DNA from: CAUSKK01 sp963532425
GTDB taxonomy: Bacteria > Pseudomonadota > Gammaproteobacteria > Cardiobacteriales > Cardiobacteriaceae
Length of the DNA stretch: 64,000 bases
Direction: 5' to 3'
Assembly: GCA_963532425.1 (NCBI GenBank)
Contig: CAUSKK010000002.1
Location: 124,001 to 188,000 of the forward strand
The notes beneath the pieces were generated by a model. It was not told the origin of the DNA. It did no database searches and was given only the letters and a program-made list of their open reading frames with translations. The stretch's first letter is position 1. Each line of letters opens with the position of its first letter. Made by a program: the position numbers and the translations under genes. Below, piece by piece: positions 16,502 to 25,484 of the stretch.

Positions 16502-17920
16502 CTAGGCACGAAGCGCTTCCTCCTCGGCCACCATTTCCCGGGCCTGGCGGCCGATGTCGCCGGCGCCCAGGTAGATGACCACGTCGCCATCGCGGAGCAG
16601 ACCGGCGCGCAGCCGGGGGTTGATGTCGTTTTTATCGGCGATGTAGACCGGTTCGCCCCTCCCCTCGGCGGCGATGGCCCGGGCCAGGGCGGCGCTGTTG
16701 GCCCCGGGAATTTCCGCCTCGCCGGCACTGTAAACGTCGGTTAGCACCAGCGCCGGACAGTCGGCCAGCACCCGGGCGAAGTCGGCGAAACAGTCGCGGG
16801 TGCGGCTGTAGCGGTGCGGCTGGAAGACGGCCACGATGCGCCGGCCGGCGAAGCCCTCACGCACCGCCGCCAGCACCGCCCGAATCTCATTGGGGTGATG
16901 GCCGTAGTCCTCGAAGATGTCGGCCGTGCCCTGGCTGTGATGAATGCGGCCGTGGTAGGTGAGGCGCCGGCCCACGCCCTTGAATTCGCGCAGGGCAGCG
17001 CCGATGCGGGCCCGGTCAATGCCGAGCTCCTCGCCGATGGCGATGGCGGCCAAGGCATTGAGCACGTTATGGCGGCCGGGCATGTTCAGCACCAGCGGCG
17101 TGCGTTCGTCGGCCGTAACCACGTCAAAATGCATGGTCAGGCCAATCTGGCGCACGTTCTCGGCGCGCAGGTCGGCGTCGGGGCTGAAACCGTAGGTGCG
17201 CACCGGCCGTTGCACCGCCGGCAGAATGGAACAGACGCCCTCGTCGTCGGCGCAGAGCACGGCCAGGCCGTAGAAGGGCAGATTGTGCAGAAAGCTGATG
17301 AAGCCCTGCTTGAGCTGTTCGTAGCTGCCGCCGTAGTTCTCCAGATGGTCGGCGTCGATGTTCGTAACCACGGCCAGCAGCGGCTGCAGGTGGAGGAAGG
17401 AGGCGTCGGACTCGTCGGCCTCGGCCACCAGATATTGGCCCCGGCCCAGCCGGCCATTGCTGCCGGCGGCGGTGAGAATGCCGCCGATGATGAAGGTAGG
17501 GTCCAGGTCGGCCAGCACCGAGGCGGTGAGGCTGGTGGTGGTGGTTTTGCCGTGGGTGCCGGCGATGGCAATGCCACAGCGGAAGCGCATGATTTCCGCC
17601 AGCATCTCGGCCCGGTGAATAATGGGCAGATTGCGGCGCCGGGCCTCGAGCAGCTCCGGATTGTCCGGGGCGATGGCCGAGGAAGTTACCAGCAGCGAAG
17701 CGCTCTGGACATTTTCGGCCCGGTGGCCCAGATGAATGGCGGCGCCGTGGGCGGCGAGCCGGTCGGTAACGGCGGAGCGCTTCAAATCGGAGCCGCTGAC
17801 GTGATAGCCCAGAGTCAGCAGCACCTCGGCGATGGCACTCATGCCCACCCCCCCGATGCCGACAAAAAAGATTTCTTGCACCCGCCGCATGGCGTGGCGC
17901 TGGATAGCGTTGAGATTCAT
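16502..17920 (-). CDS. murC: UDP-N-acetylmuramate--L-alanine ligase MurC
   Basis: MurC adds L-Ala to UDP-MurNAc, the first stem-peptide step. The 472-residue product has the N-terminal Rossmann motif IFFVGIGGVGMSAIAE, the ATP loop AGTHGKTTTTS, VAEADESDASFLHL, NIDADHLENY, and a Mur-ligase C-terminal domain with EDYGHHPNEI and VFQPHRYSRT. I place the start at the ATG at 17920, preceded by AAGGAA; the frame is open further upstream but matches nothing. It lies between murG and ddl. Confidence 0.96.
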   Translation of the reverse strand: MNLNAIQRHAMRRVQEIFFVGIGGVGMSAIAEVLLTLGYHVSGSDLKRSAVTDRLAAHGAAIHLGHRAENVQSASLLVTSSAIAPDNPELLEARRRNLPIIHRAEMLAEIMRFRCGIAIAGTHGKTTTTSLTASVLADLDPTFIIGGILTAAGSNGRLGRGQYLVAEADESDASFLHLQPLLAVVTNIDADHLENYGGSYEQLKQGFISFLHNLPFYGLAVLCADDEGVCSILPAVQRPVRTYGFSPDADLRAENVRQIGLTMHFDVVTADERTPLVLNMPGRHNVLNALAAIAIGEELGIDRARIGAALREFKGVGRRLTYHGRIHHSQGTADIFEDYGHHPNEIRAVLAAVREGFAGRRIVAVFQPHRYSRTRDCFADFARVLADCPALVLTDVYSAGEAEIPGANSAALARAIAAEGRGEPVYIADKNDINPRLRAGLLRDGDVVIYLGAGDIGRQAREMVAEEEALRA

Positions 17921-17933
17921 CAAAATTCCTTGT

Positions 17934-19028
17934 TTATTCCTGGAGCAGCGTGGCCAGGGCCGCCGTGATACGGCCGAGGGCGTCGGCATGGCTGAGCGTG
18001 CGCACGGCCTCGGCGTGCTGGAGCAGCACCGCCCGGTCGCTGCGGGCACTTATCATCAGGGCCAGCCGTTCGGGGCTGAGATTTTCCTGGCGCGCCACCT
18101 CGGCCCCGCCGCTGCCGGCCAGGGTGAGGGCGTTGTAATACTGATGGTCATCGACGGCGTGGGGATAGGGCACCAGCACCGCCCCCAGGCCCACGGTGGC
18201 CAATTCGGCCACGGTGGAGGCCCCGGCCCGGGCGATGACCCAATCGGCCTCGGCATAGGCGCCGGGCATGTCGTCGATGAACGGCACGATGTCCGCCGTC
18301 AGACCGGCGGCGGCATAGAGCGCGGCGGTGGCGGCCACATGGGCCGGGCCCACCTGATGGCGCACCCGGGGCCGAAGCGCTTCCGGCAGCCGGGCCAGGG
18401 CGGCGGGCAGCAGCTCATTGAGAGCCTGGGCCCCCTGGCTGCCCCCCAGCACCAGCAGCCGAATGGGGCCCCGGCGGTTGGCGAAGCGCTGGGCCGGGGC
18501 CGGCAGGGCGGCGATGTCGGCGCGCACCGGGTTGCCGGTGTGGTGGCTGTTCGGATTCAGTTCCAGCGCCGCAGCCAGGGCCTGCAGGTCGCCGAGCAGC
18601 ACCAGACTGGCCCAGCGTTTGGCCAGTTCCCGATTGGTCAGGCCCATACGGGCGTTCTGCTCGTGCAGGGCCAGCGGAATGGCGAAGCGCTTCGCCCAGA
18701 CCCCGGCCAGGCCGGTGAAGCCGCCGAAGGCCAGCAGCATATCCGGCCGCTGGGCCCGTAGGGCCCGGAAGGAGCGCCAGAGGGCCTTCAGCAGCATCAG
18801 CGGCGCCCGCCATTTGCTCCGGCCGCGCAGGCCCTCGACGCCGATGTCGGTGAGCGGGAAGCCGGCGGCGGGAACCCGACGGCCCTCGAAGCCGTTGGCA
18901 TTGCCGAGCCAGCTGATTTCGGCGCCGGCGGTGCGAAGCGCTTCGGCCACGGCCAGGGCCGGATAGACATGGCCGCCGGTGCCGCCGGCCAGCACCATAA
19001 TTTTCTTGCCCGGCCAGGGATTAGCCAT
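17934..19028 (-). CDS. murG: UDP-GlcNAc: lipid I N-acetylglucosaminyltransferase MurG
   Basis: MurG is the membrane-associated GT28 transferase that converts lipid I to lipid II. The 364-residue product has the N-terminal glycine loop MVLAGGTGGHVYPALAVAE, the second loop LVLGGSQGAQALNELLP and the donor-site block ARAGASTVAELATVGLGAVLVPYP. The start at 19028 overlaps the ftsW stop by 8 bases. Several residues (AEALRTAG, AKRFAIP, EALRPR) are encoded by palindrome copies. Confidence 0.96.
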   Translation of the reverse strand: MANPWPGKKIMVLAGGTGGHVYPALAVAEALRTAGAEISWLGNANGFEGRRVPAAGFPLTDIGVEGLRGRSKWRAPLMLLKALWRSFRALRAQRPDMLLAFGGFTGLAGVWAKRFAIPLALHEQNARMGLTNRELAKRWASLVLLGDLQALAAALELNPNSHHTGNPVRADIAALPAPAQRFANRRGPIRLLVLGGSQGAQALNELLPAALARLPEALRPRVRHQVGPAHVAATAALYAAAGLTADIVPFIDDMPGAYAEADWVIARAGASTVAELATVGLGAVLVPYPHAVDDHQYYNALTLAGSGGAEVARQENLSPERLALMISARSDRAVLLQHAEAVRTLSHADALGRITAALATLLQE

Positions 19029-20271
19029 AGCGTCGTTCACGTGCTTTTTTCTCCTTTTCGGCCTGCCAGCTGGCTTCGGAACCGAGGCGCAGCAGCACGG
19101 CAAACATGATGATGGTCATCAATAGGGAACTGCCGCCGTAGCTAATCAGCGGCAGGGTCAGGCCCTTGGTGGGAATGGCGCCGATGGCCGAGCCGGTGTG
19201 AATCAGCACCTGCATCATCATCATGGTGCCGAGGCCATAGGCGTAGTAGGCGGAAAAGGGCCGGCGCACCTGCAACGCCAGCCGGGCGATGACAAAGCAG
19301 CGCCACAGCACCAGACAGTAGAGCAGCAGCACCGCCAGCATGCCCCAGAAGCCGAGCTCCTCGCCGATGAGGGCAAAGATGAAATCGTTGTGGCCCTCGC
19401 TGAGGAAGGAATACTTCTGAATGCTCTCGCCGAGGCCGCGGCCGTCCAGACCGTTGCCACCGATGGCGATGAGCGAATTCACCAGCTGGTGGCCGTCGCC
19501 CTGGGCATCGGCGAAGGGGTCGCTGAAGCTGAAGAGCCGGCCCTTGCGGTAGCTCTTCATCAGAATGGCCAGCAGCACGAAGGCCAGACCGCTCAGGGCG
19601 ATGTTGGCCATCAGCTTCCAATCCACGTTGGCCAGGAAGAGCAGGAAGAACATCATGCCGAGGATGAGAATGGTCGAACCCAAATCCGGCTGGAGGAAGA
19701 GCAGCAGCAGCGCCGGCAGGCAAATCACGTAGAGGCTGCCCACGGCCTGCAGCGGCGCGTGGTCGAAGAAGCGGCGCTGGCGCACGAGGAAGTTGGCGGT
19801 GAAGACAATCAGGGCAAATTTGACGAATTCCGAGACCTGAAACTGCATGATGTGTAGATTCAGCCAGCGGTGGGCACCCTTGCCCCAGACGCCGATGCCG
19901 GGCAGATAGGTGCCGATGAGCATGGCCAGCGACAGGGCAAAGAGAATCTTCGTGCTTTTGACCAGAAGCGCTTCGGAAACGCTGAGATAGAGGAGCAGGC
20001 CAAGGCCGAGGCCGCAGCCGGCGAAGAACAGCTGCTTGCCGATGAAGAAGGTGGCCTCGCGGTTAATTTTCAGCGACAGATAGAGGGTGGAGCTGTTGAC
20101 CATCACCAGCCCGAGGCCGAGCAGTAGAAAGAGCGCCATCAGCAGCCACATATCCGGCTGCAGCAGCGGCCGCAGCCGATTATCCCGGTCGCGGCGCCGG
20201 GCCTGGCGAAACTCCTCCAGGTACTTATTGGCGTCGAGCCGGTGGCGCTGGTTGTACTGTTCAAAATCCAT
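19021..20271 (-). CDS. ftsW: Septal peptidoglycan glycosyltransferase FtsW
   Basis: FtsW is the SEDS-family polymerase that works with FtsI at the septum. The 416-residue product has ten or so hydrophobic segments after a charged 45-residue cytoplasmic N-terminus, and the SEDS signatures VLLFLQPDLGSTILI-type (seen as FLQPDLGSTILILG), GDGHQLVNSLIAIGGNG, LPEGHNDFIFA-type (SEGHNDFIFALIGEELGF) and PTKGLTLPLISYGGSSLLMT. It lies between murD and murG. Confidence 0.95.
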   Translation of the reverse strand: MDFEQYNQRHRLDANKYLEEFRQARRRDRDNRLRPLLQPDMWLLMALFLLLGLGLVMVNSSTLYLSLKINREATFFIGKQLFFAGCGLGLGLLLYLSVSEALLVKSTKILFALSLAMLIGTYLPGIGVWGKGAHRWLNLHIMQFQVSEFVKFALIVFTANFLVRQRRFFDHAPLQAVGSLYVICLPALLLLFLQPDLGSTILILGMMFFLLFLANVDWKLMANIALSGLAFVLLAILMKSYRKGRLFSFSDPFADAQGDGHQLVNSLIAIGGNGLDGRGLGESIQKYSFLSEGHNDFIFALIGEELGFWGMLAVLLLYCLVLWRCFVIARLALQVRRPFSAYYAYGLGTMMMMQVLIHTGSAIGAIPTKGLTLPLISYGGSSLLMTIIMFAVLLRLGSEASWQAEKEKKARERRYG

Positions 20272-20285
20272 GGGGAAGCGCTTCC

Positions 20286-21593
20286 TCAGCAGGAATTTTG
20301 GGCCTCGTAGGCGAAGTGATTACCCCGGGCATCGTAGCCGCTGTACTGGTCGAAGCTGGCCGTGGCCGGCGCCAGCAGCACCACCTCACCGGGCTGGGCC
20401 AGCGCCTTGGCCCGTTGGACGGCCCGCACCATGTCGCCACAGTCCTCAAAGTCGAGGCCGGCAGCACGGAAGGCGGCGGTCATGGCGGCGTTGTCGGTGC
20501 CGATGAGGAGGATTTTCCTGACCTTATGGCGCTGGATTTCCCGGGCCAGCAGGTCGAAATCCTGGCCCTTGCCGACGCCGCCGGCGATGAGATAAACCGG
20601 CGCCTTCAGGCCAGCCAGGGCGGCGGCGGTGGCGCCGATGTTGGTGGCCTTGGAATCGTCGATGTAGCGCACGCCGTTCACCTCGGCCACGGTCTGGCTG
20701 CGGTGGGGCAGACCGGGGAAGCGCTTCAGGGCCGGCAGCACCGCCGCCGGCTCCAGGCCCAGCGCCTGCAACATCAGCAGGGCGCAGAGCACATTGCTGG
20801 CGTTGTGGGTGCCGTTGAGCTGGAGCTCGGCCACCTCCAGAATCTTTTGATTTTTAATGTAGAGGGCCCCCTCGGCCACCCGGTTGGCCATGGTGGGGGC
20901 GGTGCCGAAGTAGATGACGTTCTGGGCCTCCTCGGCCAGGGCCAGGCAGTGTTCATCGTCGCCGTTGAGCACACAGATGGTGCTCTGCACCGCCAGCCGG
21001 GCCTTGGCGGCGGCATAGTCGGCGAAGCTGTCGTAGCGGTCGAGGTGGTCGGGGGTGATGTTGAGAATGGCGCCAACGTGCGGATTGAGGCTGGGGCAAA
21101 GCTCCAGCTGGTAGCTGGACAGTTCCAGCACAAAAACCTCGGCCGCCGGTGCCTGGAAGAGGGTTTCCAGCACCGAGCGGCCGATGTTGCCACAGAGCTC
21201 GGAAGCCTTGCCGACGGAGCGAAGCGCTTCCTGGAGCAGACTCACCACGGTGGATTTGCCGTTGGAGCCGGTTACGGCCAGCACCGGCCGGTCGTTGAGC
21301 CGGGCGAAGATTTCGATGTCATTGAGCTGGGCGGCGAAGCTGCCGGCGATGGCCGGTTTACGCCGGTCGATGCCGGGGCTGATGACCAATGTCTGGGCCT
21401 CGGCCAGGGCGGCCGGGTCGTTTAAATCGCGCTGGTAGATGCGCCGTTCGCTGAATTTCTCATCGACGCCCCAGGCCTCATAGCCGGCCTCGCGCAGCAG
21501 GTCGAGGGTGGCCCGGCCGGACAGTCCCATGCCCACCACCAGAATGGGCTGCGCCAGATTCAGCGCCCGCAGACGTTTCAACATAGTTTCCAT
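20286..21593 (-). CDS. murD: UDP-N-acetylmuramoyl-L-alanine--D-glutamate ligase MurD
   Basis: MurD adds D-Glu to the nucleotide precursor. The 435-residue product shows the N-terminal dinucleotide-like motif VVGMGLSGRATLDLL, the ATP loop VTGSNGKSTVVSLL, LELSSYQLE, NITPDHLDRY, and C-terminal GLPHRSQTVAEVNGVRYIDD and LLAPATASFDQY. The ATG at 21593 has a GGGGAG site; the open frame extends 25 codons upstream into mraY without similarity. The end EALRSV/FPGLPHR region includes palindrome-encoded EALRS. Confidence 0.96.
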   Translation of the reverse strand: METMLKRLRALNLAQPILVVGMGLSGRATLDLLREAGYEAWGVDEKFSERRIYQRDLNDPAALAEAQTLVISPGIDRRKPAIAGSFAAQLNDIEIFARLNDRPVLAVTGSNGKSTVVSLLQEALRSVGKASELCGNIGRSVLETLFQAPAAEVFVLELSSYQLELCPSLNPHVGAILNITPDHLDRYDSFADYAAAKARLAVQSTICVLNGDDEHCLALAEEAQNVIYFGTAPTMANRVAEGALYIKNQKILEVAELQLNGTHNASNVLCALLMLQALGLEPAAVLPALKRFPGLPHRSQTVAEVNGVRYIDDSKATNIGATAAALAGLKAPVYLIAGGVGKGQDFDLLAREIQRHKVRKILLIGTDNAAMTAAFRAAGLDFEDCGDMVRAVQRAKALAQPGEVVLLAPATASFDQYSGYDARGNHFAYEAQNSC

Positions 21594-21610
21594 AGCATTC
21601 TCCCCGCGTC

Positions 21611-22705
<1,095 letters not shown>

Positions 22706-22714
22706 AAAAATCCT

Positions 22715-24040
22715 TTAGTGGGGGGGAAGGGGAAGGTCGGTGAGCAGGGTTTCCAGGGCGGCACTGCGGCTGCCCTTGAGCAGCAGGGCGCTGGGCCGGG
22801 ACGATTGCAGCCGGCTGCACAGGTCGGCGGCGGCGGCGGCCTTGCTGAGGCCGGGCCGGCCGTAGGCGTCGGTGCCGACGGGAATCAGGGTCAGCCCCAG
22901 GGAGGCGGCCAGGTCGGCCACCAGCCGATGCTGGGCGGCGCTGTCCGGGCCCAGTTCACCCATGGCGCCGGCGTAAACCACTCGCTCGGCGGCGGCGAAG
23001 CCGGCCAGGGTCTGCAGAGCGGCGGCGAAGGAGGCCGGATTGGCGTTGTAGCTGTCGTCGATGAGCCAGTGGCAACCGAAGCGCTTCGCCGCGAAACGGC
23101 CGCCGGAACTCATCTGGAAATCGCGCAGCCGGCCGGCGATTTGGCCGTCCAGACCCAGCGCTTCCACCAGGGCGATGACCGCCAGCCCGTTGAGCTGGTT
23201 GTGGCGGCCGTAGCAGGCCCAGTCGATGGCGATGGTCTGGTGGCGGTCGCGGGCCCGGAAGCGCTGGGCATCGCCGCCGAGCCAGTGGATATCGGCATGG
23301 CGGTCGAAGCCGTAGCTGTAGGCCAGCTTGGCCCGGTAGCGGCTCCGCCAGCGGTTCAGGGCGGCGGCCGGCAGCTCCCAGCTCAGCACGATGCGGGCGG
23401 CGGCGTCGAGCAGGGCCTCCTTGGTTTCGATGACGCCCTGCAGCGAACCAAACCCCTCCAGATGGGCCGGGGCCACGGTGGTTACTAGGCCCAGCTCCGG
23501 CCGCACCTGGGCCGCCAGCGGTGCAATTTCGCCGGGGTGGTTGGCGCCCATTTCGATGACCACAAAATCCTCGTCGCCGGCCAGATTGGCCAGGGTCAGG
23601 GGCACGCCGAGGTGATTGTTGAGATTGCCCCGGGTGGCGCTGGTGCGACCGACGCCGGCGAGCACAAAGGCCAGCATCTCTTTGGTGCTGGTTTTGCCGT
23701 TGGAGCCGGTGATGCCGATGAAGCGCGCCCGGCTGGCCGCCCGTTTCAGCTGGCCCAGGGCCACCAGCGCCGCCACCGGGTCGGGCACCAGCAGCAGGGG
23801 CAAATCCGGGGGAAGCGCTTCGTTTAGGAGCGCTTCCCTGCCCACAATGGCGCCCACGGCCCCGGCCGCCGCCGCCGCCGGCAGAAATTTCACGCCACGA
23901 TGGTGGCGGCCGTCCAGGGCCAGGAAGGCACTGCCCGGCGGGAGGCTACGGCTGTCGATGCTGAGCCGGGCCAGGGGAAAATCCCGGGCCGGGGCCGGCA
24001 GGCCGAGGACGGCGGCGAGACTAGCGGCGCTGGGCGTCAT
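22715..24040 (-). CDS. murF: UDP-N-acetylmuramoyl-tripeptide--D-alanyl-D-alanine ligase MurF
   Basis: MurF attaches D-Ala-D-Ala to complete the pentapeptide precursor. The 441-residue product carries the N-terminal SIDSRSLPPGSAFLAL substrate motif, the ATP loop GITGSNGKTSTKEML, IEMGANHPGEI, and the C-terminal IDDSYNANPASFAAAL and GAMGELG. I place the start at MTPSAAS (24040), which overlaps the murE end by 20 bases; a longer open frame inside murE is not part of the family. Several palindrome copies write parts of the protein (EALPPD, AKRFGCH). Confidence 0.95.
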   Translation of the reverse strand: MTPSAASLAAVLGLPAPARDFPLARLSIDSRSLPPGSAFLALDGRHHRGVKFLPAAAAAGAVGAIVGREALLNEALPPDLPLLLVPDPVAALVALGQLKRAASRARFIGITGSNGKTSTKEMLAFVLAGVGRTSATRGNLNNHLGVPLTLANLAGDEDFVVIEMGANHPGEIAPLAAQVRPELGLVTTVAPAHLEGFGSLQGVIETKEALLDAAARIVLSWELPAAALNRWRSRYRAKLAYSYGFDRHADIHWLGGDAQRFRARDRHQTIAIDWACYGRHNQLNGLAVIALVEALGLDGQIAGRLRDFQMSSGGRFAAKRFGCHWLIDDSYNANPASFAAALQTLAGFAAAERVVYAGAMGELGPDSAAQHRLVADLAASLGLTLIPVGTDAYGRPGLSKAAAAADLCSRLQSSRPSALLLKGSRSAALETLLTDLPLPPH

Positions 24041-25475
24041 AGGCTTCCACCACGGCCCGGTCGGAAAAATAATGGCGCTCGCTGCCGATGATTTGGTAGT
24101 CCTCGTGGCCCTTGCCGGCAATGACCACGGCGTCGCCGGGCCGGAGCTGGTCGAGGGCGAAGCGAATGGCCTGCTCCCGGGGCTGGATGACGGTGAAGCG
24201 CTTCGGGTCGAGGTCGGCGGCGATAGCGGCGATGATGGCGGCCGGGTCTTCGTGGCGCGGATTGTCATCGGTCAGAATCACTTCGTCGGCTTCGGCCACG
24301 GCCACGGCGCCCATCAGCGGCCGTTTGCCCGGGTCGCGGTCGCCGCCGCAGCCGAAGACACAGAGGAGCCGGCCGGCCACGTGGGGCCGGATGCCGCGCA
24401 GGATATTTTCCAGGGCGTTGGGGGTGTGGGCATAGTCGATGATGGCGACGCCGCCGCCGGCCAGGGGAAGCGCTTCGGCCCGGCCGACCACGCCGTGCAG
24501 GCCGGCAAGTTTGGCGACGACTGTATCAAAGTCCAGCCCCAGGGCCAGCAGGCAGGCGGCCACATTCAGCAGATTATCGACGTTGAAACGGGCCAGCAGC
24601 GGACTGGCCACCGAAGCGCTTCGGCCCGTGGCGGAATCGCTCAGGGTGAAACGCAGGCCGGCCGGCAGCAGCTCGATGGCGCTGGCGGCGAGGCGGCGCG
24701 TGTTGGGGACCGGGGCGGCGTCCCGGCTGGACACGACGATGACCGCCGTACCCGGCTGAATATGGCCCTCGGCCAGCAGCCGGCGGCCGGCGGCGTCGTC
24801 CCCATTGATAATGGCCGTCTTCAGCGGCCGGTGGAACAGGGTGGCCTTGGCCTGGAAATAGGCCTCCATGTCCGGATGGTAGTCCAGGTGGTCGCGGCTG
24901 AGATTGCTGAAGACGCCGATGTCAAAGGGCACCGCCGCCACCCGATTTTGAACCAGGGCGTGGGAGGAAACCTCCAGGGCCGCCACCTGCAGGCCCGCAT
25001 CGACGAAGCGCTTCAGCTCCTGCTGGACGCGCAGGGCCTCGGGGGTGGTGTGGCTGGCCGGCCGCAAATCGCCGAGCGGGCCATAGCCGATGGTGCCGAG
25101 CATGGCGCAGTTCGGCAGCGCCTCGGCGAGCAGATAGACCAGCGACGATTTGCCGTCGGTGCCGGTGATGCCCACCAGCCGAAGCGCTTCCCCCGGCTGG
25201 CCGTAGAAACGGGCGGCGATGGCGCCGATGTGGGCGCTGAGCTGGGGCAGGGCCAGGGCCCCGGCCGGGGGATGGGCATAGGGCGGTTCGTAGACGATGG
25301 CCGCCGGCCGTAGCTCCGGCCGGTGGTAGTCCAGGGCGTGATGGCCCAGGCCCCGGGGGGCCAGCCAGAGCGTATCCGGGCCCAGCCGCTGGCTGCTGGT
25401 GCTGAGGGCGCCGATGTCCGGATTAAATCCCGGCGGCAGCTCCAGCCAGCCGTCCAGTAACCGATTGAGTAACAT
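24021..25475 (-). CDS. murE: UDP-N-acetylmuramoyl-L-alanyl-D-glutamate--2,6-diaminopimelate ligase MurE
   Basis: MurE adds the third stem residue. The 484-residue product has the DSRXVxPG-like N-terminal region, the ATP loop ITGTDGKSSLVYLL (T-D in place of the usual T-N, and Ser-Ser for Thr-Thr), EVSSHALVQNRV, FSNLSRDHLDYH and the DDNPRHEDP motif. The D-N-P-R signature is the one associated with meso-diaminopimelate rather than lysine, as expected for a Gram-negative. A GKRFTVIQ-type stretch (PKRFTVI) and EALRL are written by palindromes. Confidence 0.95.
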   Translation of the reverse strand: MLLNRLLDGWLELPPGFNPDIGALSTSSQRLGPDTLWLAPRGLGHHALDYHRPELRPAAIVYEPPYAHPPAGALALPQLSAHIGAIAARFYGQPGEALRLVGITGTDGKSSLVYLLAEALPNCAMLGTIGYGPLGDLRPASHTTPEALRVQQELKRFVDAGLQVAALEVSSHALVQNRVAAVPFDIGVFSNLSRDHLDYHPDMEAYFQAKATLFHRPLKTAIINGDDAAGRRLLAEGHIQPGTAVIVVSSRDAAPVPNTRRLAASAIELLPAGLRFTLSDSATGRSASVASPLLARFNVDNLLNVAACLLALGLDFDTVVAKLAGLHGVVGRAEALPLAGGGVAIIDYAHTPNALENILRGIRPHVAGRLLCVFGCGGDRDPGKRPLMGAVAVAEADEVILTDDNPRHEDPAAIIAAIAADLDPKRFTVIQPREQAIRFALDQLRPGDAVVIAGKGHEDYQIIGSERHYFSDRAVVEAYDAQRR

Positions 25476-25484
25476 AGTATTTTT